The notes: generated from the letters alone by a model not told the origin. Positions 31,394 through 40,685 are shown, numbered from the stretch's first letter. The stretch is 47,359 nt of DNA from Bacillus sp. J37 (GCF_000518865.1 NZ_JAEK01000040.1:1-47359), one strand, 5' to 3'. Made by a program: numbers and translations.

Positions 31394-32797
31394 GTGGAAA
31401 AAACAAAGGATAAACAGGATTATTTATTTAAACAAGTATATGAGTATGTCTTAAATCACATTGAACGTAATGAATGGAAAAAGGATGATAAACTCCCTTC
31501 TGTCAGGAGCTTAGCAGATCAGCTGAATGTTCATCGCCTAACGGTCTTAAGGGCATATCAGCTACTGAAACAACATAATAAAGTATATGTGAAGGATAAA
31601 TCAGGATATTTCGTTAGATCAGAACAGTCGGTGAATCCTGCTAATACCGAACTCCCAATTATTTCAGCCTATAATCAAAAAAATCACTTGTCTGATATAC
31701 ATCAGCATCAAGTAGAATATAATTTTTCTCAAGCACTTATTGACCCCAACTTATTGCCAAATCAATTTCTATCAGATTATGTAAAAAAAGTATTTGATTT
31801 ACACCCTAAAGTACTTGCAACATATTCAACTGTACAAGGTGACGCTGAACTAAGAGAGTTATTGTCTCTTTACTTTGGAAAGCAATATAAAACTCCTCTT
31901 CATATGGATGATTTATTAATTACATCCGGTTCTCAGCAAGCGATTCACTTAATCTCTGAAACTTTTGTTAAACCTAGAGACACAGTTTTACTCGAAAGAC
32001 CAAGCTATAGTGCAGCAATTGATGTATTCAAAGCTCGTGGGGCAAATATTGCAACCATTGATATTAGCCAGAATGGTTATGATTTAGATCAGGTTGAAAG
32101 GCAGATGAAACTTTTTAAGCCTCGCCTATTTTATCTGAATCCTACCTTTCATAATCCAACTGGTATAACAATTCCTCCAGAGCAACGAAAACAACTGGTG
32201 GATTTAGCTGAAAAATATAAATGCCTGCTCGTTGAAGATGATGCATACTATGATACTTACTTTGATCAACGTCCCCCACTACCAATATATACATATGATA
32301 CAGCTGGTATCGTCATTTATGTTCGAAGCTTTTGTAAATATATCTCTCCCGGGTTGCGGGTTGCATCAATCATCTGTCAATCACAGGCTACAATGAAGTC
32401 GTTATTATCATCTAAATCACTAACAGATAACGGTTCACCACTTTTAAACCAGAAAATTTTTCTGCACTATTTTTCTTCATTGCGACTACAACAACATTTA
32501 GAAAAATTAAGAATAGCTTTACAAATTCGCAAGGAAATCATGGAAGAAGAGTTGGCTGCAACGAATTGGAAATGGCAAAGCCCAGATGGTGGATTAAATT
32601 TATGGATTGAACTGCCTAATGGAGTTTCCACGCAGGAATTGTACACAAAGGCAATTGAAAACGACATTTCCTTTGTACCCGGAGCTGTTTGTGATCCATT
32701 ACAAGAGTCAACATCATTTGTCCGGTTGAGTTATTCCTATGTAAATGAAAAGCAGATTCGAGAAGGGATTAGAAGATTAGTGGATATAACAAAATGA
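31394..32797 (+). CDS. MocR/PdxR-type regulator (GntR HTH fused to aminotransferase domain)
   Basis: A 467-residue fusion protein. The GntR-type winged helix (about 8-75) has KLPSVRSLADQLNVHRLTVLRAYQLLKQ; the class I aminotransferase-like domain (about 95-465) has LLITSGSQQAIHLI, LNPTFHNPTG, LVEDDAYYDTYF and VRSFCKYISPGLRVA, where the Lys of SFCK should bind PLP. Such proteins sense amino acids, amines or PLP and do not act as free aminotransferases. GTG start at 31394 follows GGGAGGG. Divergent from the EamA gene, its likely target. Confidence 0.93.
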   Translation: MEKTKDKQDYLFKQVYEYVLNHIERNEWKKDDKLPSVRSLADQLNVHRLTVLRAYQLLKQHNKVYVKDKSGYFVRSEQSVNPANTELPIISAYNQKNHLSDIHQHQVEYNFSQALIDPNLLPNQFLSDYVKKVFDLHPKVLATYSTVQGDAELRELLSLYFGKQYKTPLHMDDLLITSGSQQAIHLISETFVKPRDTVLLERPSYSAAIDVFKARGANIATIDISQNGYDLDQVERQMKLFKPRLFYLNPTFHNPTGITIPPEQRKQLVDLAEKYKCLLVEDDAYYDTYFDQRPPLPIYTYDTAGIVIYVRSFCKYISPGLRVASIICQSQATMKSLLSSKSLTDNGSPLLNQKIFLHYFSSLRLQQHLEKLRIALQIRKEIMEEELAATNWKWQSPDGGLNLWIELPNGVSTQELYTKAIENDISFVPGAVCDPLQESTSFVRLSYSYVNEKQIREGIRRLVDITK

Positions 32798-32843
32798 AGT
32801 TAAATAAGAAACTAAAAGCGACAAAGGTAACCCCATCAAAATC

Positions 32844-32877
32844 AAGAGGCCCTTTAAGCAGGAAAGGCCTCTTTTTA
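32844..32877. terminator. bidirectional terminator between mocR and the deaminase operon
   Basis: AAGAGGCC (32844-32851) pairs with GGCCTCTT (32866-32873), then TTT; it can also end the convergent minus-strand operon. Confidence 0.85.
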
Positions 32878-32888
32878 GACGCATATCA

Positions 32889-34151
32889 TCAAGTCAAAGA
32901 GATTAAAGAATCCTTATACCAAATCGGTTCAGAAGGTTTCGTTTCCACAATTAGATGTCCATCTCGAATCACATAGCGACAAGCAGGCTGTTTACTCAGC
33001 ATATCAACGACATTATCAACCGGGAGTATAATCATGTTTGCCCTATTACCAACTTCAATCCCATAGTGATCCTTTATTCCAAATGCTTTTGCTCCATTTT
33101 TCGTAATCATATTGATTATATCAACTCTTTCAGCCTCACCTGACATATGAGCTAAATGTGCCCCCATATGTGCTGCTTGTAAAATATTTCCGTTACCGAA
33201 AGGATAAAAAGGTGTTTGTATATCATCGTGGGCAATACATACATTCACATCCGCTTCATTTAATTCCTTTATTCTTGTAATTCCTCTTCCTTTAGGATAT
33301 GAATCGAAACGTCCCTGCATCGTGCAATTTATCAAAGGACACGATACAACCGTCATATCTGCTTTTTTCACAAGTGAAATGACTTTAGCTGCATGGCTAT
33401 CAGAATAGTAAGCCATTGCATTGGCATGGCTTACTGTCACTCTTTTTCCCATTCCTTTACTTATCGCCAAATCTGCTATGACTTCTAAAAAACGTGAGTG
33501 CTCATCATCCACTTCATCTGAAAAAATGTGGACAAATGAACCATAATGTTCCGCAATTGCAAAACACTCTTGTATTGACTTAATACCATTTTCACGGGTA
33601 TGTTCAAGATGAGGGACAGCACTAACCGCATCTGCTCCTAGATGAACAGCTTCAACCAAACGATCTTTATTCTTAGGAGATGAAATAATTCCTTCTTGTG
33701 GAAAGGCAATAATCTGGATATCAATTGTATGTTGTAATTTTGCTCGAAGTGAAATGATTGCTTTTAGAGCTGTTAATTCAGAATCAGATATATCAACCGC
33801 TGCACGCACATAAAGAATACCGTGTTGAATTAGTAGTTTAATCGCTTTTTCTGCTCGTTCAAGCACATCCTCATAAGTCAGCTTAGCTTTACGCTCCTGC
33901 CACAGCTCGATTCCTTCCATTAATGTTCCTGATAGATTTTTTAAATCTTTTCCTGATGTTAGCACAGTATCTAAATGGGTATGCATTTCAACAAAAGGCG
34001 GGAGGGCAATTCCTCCACCTGCCTCCCACTCTATTTCTCCATGAATGACATCCTCTGTCATTCTTGCAATCTTTCCATTTTTAATACCAATATGAAACAG
34101 TGAACTTTGTTCTAGTAATCTTACATTCTTAATAACTGTTTCATATACCAT
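32889..34151 (-). CDS. CodA-like amidohydrolase 2 (cytosine-deaminase family, altered metal site)
   Basis: A 420-residue amidohydrolase that follows E. coli cytosine deaminase closely along its length: EMHTHLDTV (HxH metal motif), GKRVTVSHANAM, NCTMQGRFDSYPKGRGITRIKEL, VNVCIAHDDIQTPFYPFGNGNILQ (the HDD metal Asp) and GNRANMIILP. At the position of CodA His214 (VHCDEIDDE in CodA) it reads IFSDEVDDE, so Phe replaces a conserved metal-binding His while the catalytic Glu is kept. Start ATG 34151, after GGAGGGAGAGAAG, overlaps the upstream gene by 11 bases. Last gene of the seven-gene operon. Substrate unknown; N-heterocycle deamination or ring opening is expected from the family. Confidence 0.85.
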   Translation of the reverse strand: MVYETVIKNVRLLEQSSLFHIGIKNGKIARMTEDVIHGEIEWEAGGGIALPPFVEMHTHLDTVLTSGKDLKNLSGTLMEGIELWQERKAKLTYEDVLERAEKAIKLLIQHGILYVRAAVDISDSELTALKAIISLRAKLQHTIDIQIIAFPQEGIISSPKNKDRLVEAVHLGADAVSAVPHLEHTRENGIKSIQECFAIAEHYGSFVHIFSDEVDDEHSRFLEVIADLAISKGMGKRVTVSHANAMAYYSDSHAAKVISLVKKADMTVVSCPLINCTMQGRFDSYPKGRGITRIKELNEADVNVCIAHDDIQTPFYPFGNGNILQAAHMGAHLAHMSGEAERVDIINMITKNGAKAFGIKDHYGIEVGNRANMIILPVDNVVDMLSKQPACRYVIRDGHLIVETKPSEPIWYKDSLISLT

Positions 34152-35490
34152 CTTCTCTCCCTCCAACACCTACAGCTTTTTCTGATATAAGAAATTGAGT
34201 CTCTGATGTTGTTCCGCTCACCCATCTTCCCTTATGATAAACGAAACGAGATGGAGAAAGATTTGCAAATAATTGATACATGTCTCTCCCTTCTAAAAGT
34301 ACAAAGCTCGCATTTACCTTTTCCTGCACACCATGATTTTTCAGTCCATAAATTCCTGCAGGGGTCTCCGTCATCATCTTCATCACATGCTGAAGTTCAC
34401 TTTCACTTCCTAAATGAGCAGTATAGGCTGTTAATAGACCAATTTGTAGTAAATCACATCTTCCAAAAGGATGAAATGGATCATTTACATTATCTGAGGC
34501 TGTTGCGATTTCAACCCCACCGTTTAGGAATTCCTTTACTCTCGTAATGCCTCTTCGTATAACTCCTCTATCATGTCTTCCTTGCAGATACATATTTGCA
34601 CCCGGTAATGTAACAGCTCCTATTTTAGTACCAGCCATCTCTTCTATTATAGTTGCAGCTCGTTTTTCATTCATTGCTGATAATGAACATAGATGACCTG
34701 CAACCACTTTTCCTTGATAATTGTATTCCTTCGTTTTTTCTATGATATGTTCAATCGTACATATAGAAGGATCATCCTGTTCATCAACATGCAGGTCAAT
34801 AAATTTACCGAATTTCTCTGCCAACTGAAAGATGAAATCAATGTCTTCCATTGAATTTGGGGATAAATGTGGTGCTCCACCAATTCCGTCCACTCCGAAG
34901 GATACCGCCTCTTCTATTATATCTATTTGTTTTTTAGGACGGGATGATAGATAAGAAAACATAGGTACAACTTGTATTGATATGATTGAACGTAACTCTT
35001 CCCTCACCTCTAAAACAGCCTGTAGGTGACTAAGTGCTAACTTTTCATTCATATCCAATTCAAAATTCACATGTGTTCTAATATGAGTTGTTCCATAAGA
35101 TAAAGATTGAAGCGCTGCTTTTCTTACTCTCGCTTTGATCTCATGTTCTGAAAAAGATGCTGCCTTTTCACTATAATTTCTTATCGCCTCCTGCAGGGTG
35201 CCAGACCTATTAGGTACAGAAGTTAATGAAAATGCCTTATCCAGATGTGTATGGATATCAATAAAAGAAGGAAGAAGAAATCTTCCCTCAACATCAATGG
35301 CATTTTGTTCAGTTACATCACTTATGCTTAATTTCGATATTTTTGCACCATGTAGCAGCCGAGCAGAATCAGTTTGCTTTTGAATTGTTTCGTAAACACC
35401 ATTTTTAATCGTTATAGAAAATAATTGGCCTATTGAATCCTGTGGTAAACGTACATTATACAGGTGTAATTCTTCTTGGTTATCTCTCAT
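34141..35490 (-). CDS. CodA-like amidohydrolase 1 (cytosine-deaminase family)
   Basis: A 449-residue amidohydrolase with complete metal-site motifs: DIHTHLDKAF (HxH), FIDLHVDEQDDP (metal His and catalytic Glu), VVAGHLCSLSAM (metal His) and VEIATASDNVNDPFHPFGRCDLL (metal Asp). The middle segment (MYLQGRHDRGVIRRGITRVKEFL) is also CodA-like. It is more divergent than the next gene but looks fully active. Start ATG 35490 sits two bases after the stop of the substrate-binding protein gene, with GGAG in that gene's end; a 17-codon in-frame extension upstream overlaps that gene and lacks a site. Substrate unknown. Confidence 0.87.
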   Translation of the reverse strand: MRDNQEELHLYNVRLPQDSIGQLFSITIKNGVYETIQKQTDSARLLHGAKISKLSISDVTEQNAIDVEGRFLLPSFIDIHTHLDKAFSLTSVPNRSGTLQEAIRNYSEKAASFSEHEIKARVRKAALQSLSYGTTHIRTHVNFELDMNEKLALSHLQAVLEVREELRSIISIQVVPMFSYLSSRPKKQIDIIEEAVSFGVDGIGGAPHLSPNSMEDIDFIFQLAEKFGKFIDLHVDEQDDPSICTIEHIIEKTKEYNYQGKVVAGHLCSLSAMNEKRAATIIEEMAGTKIGAVTLPGANMYLQGRHDRGVIRRGITRVKEFLNGGVEIATASDNVNDPFHPFGRCDLLQIGLLTAYTAHLGSESELQHVMKMMTETPAGIYGLKNHGVQEKVNASFVLLEGRDMYQLFANLSPSRFVYHKGRWVSGTTSETQFLISEKAVGVGGREDGI

Positions 35491-35491
35491 G

Positions 35492-36520
35492 TTATTGCTC
35501 CAGGAATTCCGTTGTAAAGGCTTTAGTAACATCAACTTCATTCTTTATAATGCCTAATTGTAATAGCTCCTCCTGAAGCATGCCCCAACGCTCTTCAGAC
35601 ATATACCCAAATCCATGCTCTTCAGCGTCTCCGCCAAAGATTAGTTCTTCTTCTGCTTTCGCTCCATATTCCATTTTCTCTAATGTTAATTCAGGGTTCG
35701 CTTCCTTAATATATGGATTCACATCTGCCCAGTTATCTCGATAGAATTCCCACCCCTTAACAGTTGCATCCATAAACGCCTGCACAAGCTCTGGGTTTTC
35801 TTTTATTACTTTTTCTGTAGTAAAAATAATGTTTGCATACGTTTCAAATCCTGAATCATGAATAAAGAGATAATCATTATTAACTCCTTGCTCATCTAAT
35901 GAATATGGTTCAGATGTTACATAACCTTGTGTAACAGCATTCTCATCTTCAATAAATGTTGCGAGAGAACCAGTATATGACATTTCCTTTACTTCAGTGA
36001 GATCATATGCGGATTTGATATATTCCCAATATCCGCTTCCCGGAGCTGTATAAACTGTTTTACCATCAAGATCTTCAAAATCAGCCACAGTTCCTTCATG
36101 AGTAATTAATACTTGAGGGCTTTTTTGAAAGATAGCTCCGATTGCTACAAGAGGGATTCCTTTGTCACGAGCAATTAATAGATCTTCCGCTTGAGTATAT
36201 CCAAATTGAGCTTCACCTGATGCAACAATTTGGGTAGCTGAAACTTGGGGACCACCAGGCTCAATCGTCATCTCCAATCCTTCTTCCTTATAAAAACCTT
36301 GCTGTAATGCTGCGTAGTTTCCTCCATGCTCAGGTTGTGCAAACCAATTTGTTACGAGTTTTGCCTCACCTAATTCTTTGCTTTCACTTGCTTTCGCTTT
36401 CTCTTCACTATCAGAATTAGTACTAGAACTAGAAGATTCTGTGCTGCCACAGGCCGCTAGAAGGAATAGAGACAAAATACTAATCAACACACCAATCTTA
36501 GCCATTACTTTCCTTTTCAT
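35492..36520 (-). CDS. NMT1/THI5-like ABC substrate-binding lipoprotein
   Basis: A 342-residue lipoprotein: a signal peptide with lipobox LLAAC (Cys at about 24), a Ser/Glu-rich linker, then a type II periplasmic-binding fold of the NMT1/THI5/SsuA group (LVTNWFAQPEHGGNYAALQQGFYKEEGL..., GGPQVSATQIVASGEAQFGYTQAEDLLIARDKG). Members of this group bind sulfonates, nitrate, or pyrimidines such as thiamine precursors; the WFAQPEHGG opening recalls the pyrimidine-binding ThiY side, and CodA-like neighbours fit a heterocyclic ligand. ATG follows AGGGGGTTATACG. It completes an importer with the permease and ATPase of the same operon. Confidence 0.92.
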   Translation of the reverse strand: MKRKVMAKIGVLISILSLFLLAACGSTESSSSSTNSDSEEKAKASESKELGEAKLVTNWFAQPEHGGNYAALQQGFYKEEGLEMTIEPGGPQVSATQIVASGEAQFGYTQAEDLLIARDKGIPLVAIGAIFQKSPQVLITHEGTVADFEDLDGKTVYTAPGSGYWEYIKSAYDLTEVKEMSYTGSLATFIEDENAVTQGYVTSEPYSLDEQGVNNDYLFIHDSGFETYANIIFTTEKVIKENPELVQAFMDATVKGWEFYRDNWADVNPYIKEANPELTLEKMEYGAKAEEELIFGGDAEEHGFGYMSEERWGMLQEELLQLGIIKNEVDVTKAFTTEFLEQ

Positions 36521-36544
36521 CGTATAACCCCCTGCATAATCGGT

Positions 36545-37387
36545 TTAGTTTTGTTTTTTCATTTCTGATTCATGCCAAGACCCTAGCAACAGCTTTGAAA
36601 TCAAGTTCACAATGAGGAAAAAGACGATACCCAAGATGGCAGCTGAAATTCCACAGGCAAATAGATAAGCTGTCTCTAACCTGGAGGAGGCAACAGTAAT
36701 GGCATAACCGATTCCGCCGGCACCGCCTCCAATACCGGCAATATATTCTCCAACAATTGCCCCAATAACTGCTAATGTACAAGATATCTTCAAACCTGCC
36801 ATTATATAAGGTAATGCAGCTGGTATACGAACCTTCCACATTATTTGCCATTTAGAAGCTTGATAGAGTTTGAGCAAGTGTATCATTCCACTGTTAGTAG
36901 AATTCAGGCCAATTAATGTATTAGATAGCATGGGAAAAAATCCAATCGTAAATGCTATAATAACGATCGCATTCATACCTGAACCAAACCAAATGACAAT
37001 GATCGGAGCAATCGCCACAATAGGAATGGTTTGTAATAGAATGGCATAAGGATATAAACTTTTCTCCAATAACTTAGAACTTGCCATAATAATAGCTCCT
37101 AAAACACCACCTACTACACTAAACACAAATCCAACAACAGCTTCTGTAATCGTCGTTAAGACAGCTGTGCTTAGATTTTCCCAATTGCTCACTGCAGCTT
37201 GAACGATATCACTTGGCTTTGGTAATAAATAGGTAGGAATTTGAAGAATCTGTGCTCCAAATTGCCAAAAAGAAAGAAATAAAACAAATACAACGACTGG
37301 AGGTATAATATTATTTGGAATATTCAGTTTTTTACCCTTACTCTTCTTCAAAGGTACACTAGAAACCTCTAGTTGAGTATGTTCCAT
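36545..37387 (-). CDS. ABC permease (SsuC/TauC/ThiX type)
   Basis: A 280-residue permease with about six membrane helices and the BPD_transp_1 coupling loop (HLLKLYQASKWQIMWKVRIPAALPYIMAGLKIS, with the EAA-like motif). The N-terminal 25 residues are cytoplasmic and basic. The opening IPTYLLPKPSDI is typical of SsuC/TauC and related pyrimidine importers. ATG follows AAAGGAGGTTATTTTC. It lies directly after the FAD-oxidase gene and before the binding-protein gene. Confidence 0.93.
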   Translation of the reverse strand: MEHTQLEVSSVPLKKSKGKKLNIPNNIIPPVVVFVLFLSFWQFGAQILQIPTYLLPKPSDIVQAAVSNWENLSTAVLTTITEAVVGFVFSVVGGVLGAIIMASSKLLEKSLYPYAILLQTIPIVAIAPIIVIWFGSGMNAIVIIAFTIGFFPMLSNTLIGLNSTNSGMIHLLKLYQASKWQIMWKVRIPAALPYIMAGLKISCTLAVIGAIVGEYIAGIGGGAGGIGYAITVASSRLETAYLFACGISAAILGIVFFLIVNLISKLLLGSWHESEMKKQN

Positions 37388-37404
37388 GAAAATAACCTCC
37401 TTTT

Positions 37405-38739
37405 CTATTGAACTATTTCTTTATTACTTGGAATTTTCCCGGGATTCAATAAATTGAAAGGATCATTTTTCTTTTTCATTTTTTCTATTTCTTTCATTCT
37501 TAAATTATAACCTCCAAATCCCAGCAGATAAGTATGGGGATTATTAATTTGGACCCCTACACTTTCGAAGTAGTTTATAATTTCATTTAACCTTTCTTCT
37601 GATTGATAAATGAGCACCGGAAGAGAGGCGGGAGTAATCTCACCCTTAATCTTAATAAACTCAAAATGAAATTGTACTTCATAGCCATATTTCATACGAA
37701 TCGCATCCATTTGCTCAAATATCCTATTCTTTTCAAATCTAGCTTGTAAATAGGTGATATTCTCACCATGTTTATGTGCCCATAATGTGGCATGGTTCCA
37801 AGTGAAATCAGAAAGTTTCAACCCTTTTTGGTAGTTTTCAACAGGTATTTTAAACGTTATTTCTCCATGATATTCTTTAGCAAGCTGCTCTAATTTCTCT
37901 TCTGCTCCTTCCTCAATTTCCAACATAACGATCGATTTCCCATCTTGAAGGAATTTCTTTAAACCTGGGAAATGGGACGGAATTGGCCATTCACAAACTG
38001 ACACTAATCGTTTAATAATCGCTTCATTATGTGCAAGGGCATCACTAAACTCAACAGCCTTTTGAAATTCTTCAAATGAAACAATATGCTGAGCCCAATC
38101 TGTTTTCGGTTCAATAAATAAAGCCGCCTCTACAACAATGCCTGTTGTTCCGTAGTTATGGATATATGTCTCCATTTCCTCGCCGCTTACTGTTAGTAGT
38201 TGTGGCTCCTCTTCAATGGTCATAACAGTAATAGATTGTATATTACCATCCCATAAATTGCCCCATCTAATAGACCCAATACCTCCTGATCCTCCACATA
38301 AAAATCCTCCTACTGTCGCTTTCATATAGGTACTAGGGTAAATTCTTAATTCCTTTCCTTGTTGTCGCAGGTTTTTTTCTAATACACCAAGCTTCACTCC
38401 TGCTTGAACATGTGCAGTAGCTTCTCTTATCTCTATGATATGATCAAGCTTTGTTACATCTAAAACAATCCCTCCCTCCATTGGTATGGCCTGACCGTAA
38501 TTACCAGTTCCTGCTCCCCTAACTGTAATAGGAACACGATTCTTCACGGCAAAAGCAACAATCTTTTCTACTTCATCAATTGATTCCGGCTGAACGGCAC
38601 AATCTGCTCGTTTTTCTTTTAATTGTTGATAAAGTACTGGGGAATACCAATAATAGTCTTTTGATAATCGTTCTTTAACAGCTTCTGAGATTAATACCTT
38701 TTCTTCTCCTATAAATTCAATTAACTGTTCAATCCACAT
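37405..38739 (-). CDS. FAD-binding (PCMH/VAO-type) oxidase or dehydrogenase
   Basis: A 444-residue soluble flavoprotein of the FAD_binding_4 family (GlcD/VAO type). The FAD-binding part has FAVKNRVPITVRGAGTGNYGQAI, GGIVLDVTKLDHI, ATVGGFLCGGSGGIGSIRWGN and YGTTGIVVEAAL. The C-terminal PFNLLNPGKIPSN is the usual end motif. It should oxidise a hydroxy or amine group of the imported compound, with O2 or a quinone as acceptor. There is no HxxxC double flavin attachment that I can see. ATG follows AAAAGGAGGGAAAAC. Its place inside an importer operon, between the ATPase and permease genes, ties it to the same substrate. Confidence 0.9.
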   Translation of the reverse strand: MWIEQLIEFIGEEKVLISEAVKERLSKDYYWYSPVLYQQLKEKRADCAVQPESIDEVEKIVAFAVKNRVPITVRGAGTGNYGQAIPMEGGIVLDVTKLDHIIEIREATAHVQAGVKLGVLEKNLRQQGKELRIYPSTYMKATVGGFLCGGSGGIGSIRWGNLWDGNIQSITVMTIEEEPQLLTVSGEEMETYIHNYGTTGIVVEAALFIEPKTDWAQHIVSFEEFQKAVEFSDALAHNEAIIKRLVSVCEWPIPSHFPGLKKFLQDGKSIVMLEIEEGAEEKLEQLAKEYHGEITFKIPVENYQKGLKLSDFTWNHATLWAHKHGENITYLQARFEKNRIFEQMDAIRMKYGYEVQFHFEFIKIKGEITPASLPVLIYQSEERLNEIINYFESVGVQINNPHTYLLGFGGYNLRMKEIEKMKKKNDPFNLLNPGKIPSNKEIVQ

Positions 38740-38753
38740 AGTTTTCCCTCCTT

Positions 38754-39563
38754 TTAAAACTTTAAGTCTTGTGATACTTTTGCTGCAATATCACTAAATT
38801 GATGTGATGTTCTAATGTCTTCATTCCGCGGAAATGGGAGGGGGACCTCTACTACAGATTCAACTTTTCCAGGACTAGGTGTCATAACCGCAATGTTTGT
38901 TGATAAATACACAGCTTCAAACACATTATGAGTAATAAATAAGACTGTCATCTTTTCGTTCTCCCAAATTCTTAGGAGTTCTGATTGTAAGTTTTGCCTA
39001 GTAATCTCATCCAGGGCCCCGAATGGTTCGTCCATTAATAATAATTTCGGTTTTGACACAAGCGCCCTTGCAATTGAAACACGCATTTTCATTCCACCCG
39101 AAAGTTCTCGAGGTAGCGCCTTTGTATATTCTGATAATCCAACCATTTTAAGGACATGGTGAGCTTTCTCAAGCTTTTCCTGCTTTGTTACATTTCTAAA
39201 TTCTAAGGGAAGCATGACATTTTCTACTACAGAGCGCCACGGTAAAAGAGTAGGCTCTTGAAAAACAAATGACACATCTGTGCTTTGTTGTCTTGCTATT
39301 GCTGGTGTTGTCCCAAGGATCTCCAGTTTTCCTACAGAATGCTCAATAATCCCGGAAATCATATTAAATATTGTCGATTTCCCACAACCGGAAGGACCAA
39401 CAAATGATATAAATTCCCCTTCCTCAATCTCTAAACTAACGTTTTGAACAGCTGTTTTTCCATTTGGGTATACTTTGCTCACATTTTCCATAAAAACAAC
39501 TGGACGTTCTTGATTATGTTGCTTTGGTTTTGTTAATGTAGGCATTTCCTGCTTCAACACCAT
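38754..39563 (-). CDS. ABC ATPase (SsuB/TauB/ThiZ type)
   Basis: A 269-residue ATPase with Walker A GPSGCGKST, Q-loop FVFQEPTLLPWRSV, signature RELSGGMKMRVSIARAL, Walker B LLLMDEPFGALD and switch His in FITHNVFEAVYLS. The TLLPWRSVVENV stretch is typical of the nitrate/sulfonate/pyrimidine importer group. ATG 39563 follows AGAGGGGGAG, eight bases after the stop of the creatininase gene. Confidence 0.95.
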   Translation of the reverse strand: MVLKQEMPTLTKPKQHNQERPVVFMENVSKVYPNGKTAVQNVSLEIEEGEFISFVGPSGCGKSTIFNMISGIIEHSVGKLEILGTTPAIARQQSTDVSFVFQEPTLLPWRSVVENVMLPLEFRNVTKQEKLEKAHHVLKMVGLSEYTKALPRELSGGMKMRVSIARALVSKPKLLLMDEPFGALDEITRQNLQSELLRIWENEKMTVLFITHNVFEAVYLSTNIAVMTPSPGKVESVVEVPLPFPRNEDIRTSHQFSDIAAKVSQDLKF

Positions 39564-39571
39564 CTCCCCCT

Positions 39572-40396
39572 CTACTGTTTCACCATTTTATTTGTTAACA
39601 TATCAATATCAAAGTTGCGCATTTCTCTTAATGCTTCAGCAATTGATTCAGAAACATATCGATTAATCTCCATCCCTTTCTCTATGGTAGCTTGTGTTGC
39701 ATCTCCTGCAACTCCTGTAGTAGAAATATCATTGATCACCCAAGCAAAATAGCTGGTTCCTTTTAAATAAAGATGCTTTGTATCCTCTGGCAATGTTACA
39801 AACTCAGCAGGAGATTTATCAGGGTGAACCCAGTTATTTTTAAAGTCCAGGACCATAGAAGTCTCCACATCTCCCCCATGAATGCCAAATTTTTGTTCAC
39901 GCTCAGTGATGAGGTCATTTGTTTTCGACGAACCAGGATTTAATCGGAACACCATCATTCCTGTCTCAATTCTAATTTCTCTCGAAATCATATTTAATAA
40001 ATCATGATTTCCGCCATGTGTATTAAATAAGAGTAGTCTTTTAAATCCACTTGCATGAACACTTTTCGCTATATCCGTGACAACAGCTTGTAAGGTAGCA
40101 GCAGATAATGTCATCGTACCTGCCATTCCTAGGTGCTCAGTACTCTTTCCATACGGCAATGGCGGCAAGACCCAGATATTAGCTTCCTCATCCAGCAATT
40201 CTAATGCCTTATTTAACAACCCTTCTCCAATCAAAGTATCCGTGTAAATTGGTAAATGAGGGCCATGCTGTTCAATCGCTCCAATAGGTAGTATGATCAA
40301 TGCATCTTCCTTACTCAATTCCTTCACTTCCTCTGTTGTTAAACGAGGGAGAAACCTCTTTTCAAACGCAATTCCCTTATACCTTTCATTCAGCAT
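39572..40396 (-). CDS. creatininase-family amidohydrolase
   Basis: A 274-residue protein of the creatinine amidohydrolase family, with the metal and catalytic motifs LPIGAIEQHGPHLPIYTDT (Glu, His, Asp ligands), LLFNTHGGNHDLL and GIHGGDVETSMVL (metal His, Asp and Glu). Family members open small rings or deformylate pyrimidines (for example creatininase, and the FAPy deformylase ArfB). ATG 40396 has AAAGG nine bases upstream; earlier in-frame TTG and ATG codons are too close to that site. It is the first gene of the seven-gene operon and so the first to be translated. Confidence 0.9.
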   Translation of the reverse strand: MLNERYKGIAFEKRFLPRLTTEEVKELSKEDALIILPIGAIEQHGPHLPIYTDTLIGEGLLNKALELLDEEANIWVLPPLPYGKSTEHLGMAGTMTLSAATLQAVVTDIAKSVHASGFKRLLLFNTHGGNHDLLNMISREIRIETGMMVFRLNPGSSKTNDLITEREQKFGIHGGDVETSMVLDFKNNWVHPDKSPAEFVTLPEDTKHLYLKGTSYFAWVINDISTTGVAGDATQATIEKGMEINRYVSESIAEALREMRNFDIDMLTNKMVKQ

Positions 40397-40685
40397 CACC
40401 ATCAACCTTTCAATTAGGATTTTACATTCAGGAAATCACTTTCTGATTTGATTGTTATATTTTCTAACAAACATAACACTGTATATATCTTGAATTCTAA
40501 AAAAGACCTAGGATACGTTAAGAAATGTAACATCTGTCCTCATTTTATTATAAATTTCTCTAATAATCATTGACGTATCTATTAAAAAGAAGAAATCCTT
40601 TTGTTCGAACTAACTAAAAATTCAGACTTCTTGTTAGATTATATGACATTGAACATCGATATTTATTCATAATTGAATGCAGAAC
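40397..40685. other. upstream region of the seven-gene operon
   Basis: About 290 bases with no gene. On the minus strand two TATAAT-type boxes are present (for example 40643-40638), but neither has a good -35. A TTCGAACAAAA stretch near 40610 shares only the CGAAC core with a PurR box. An 11-codon ORF here lacks a ribosome binding site. I see no riboswitch and no clear operator. Confidence 0.4.

Noticed and set aside
32794-32976. 60-codon plus-strand ORF overlapping the mocR stop
   Set aside because: It reads through the bidirectional terminator and into the antisense of the deaminase gene, with no family resemblance.
40480-40550. Possible 11-codon leader ORF (MRTDVTFLNVS) before the seven-gene operon
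   Set aside because: No ribosome binding site and no terminator hairpin to couple with.
40600-40620. PurR-box-like TTCGAACAAAA upstream of the seven-gene operon
   Set aside because: Only the CGAAC core fits; the flanking A/T pattern and a second box are missing.
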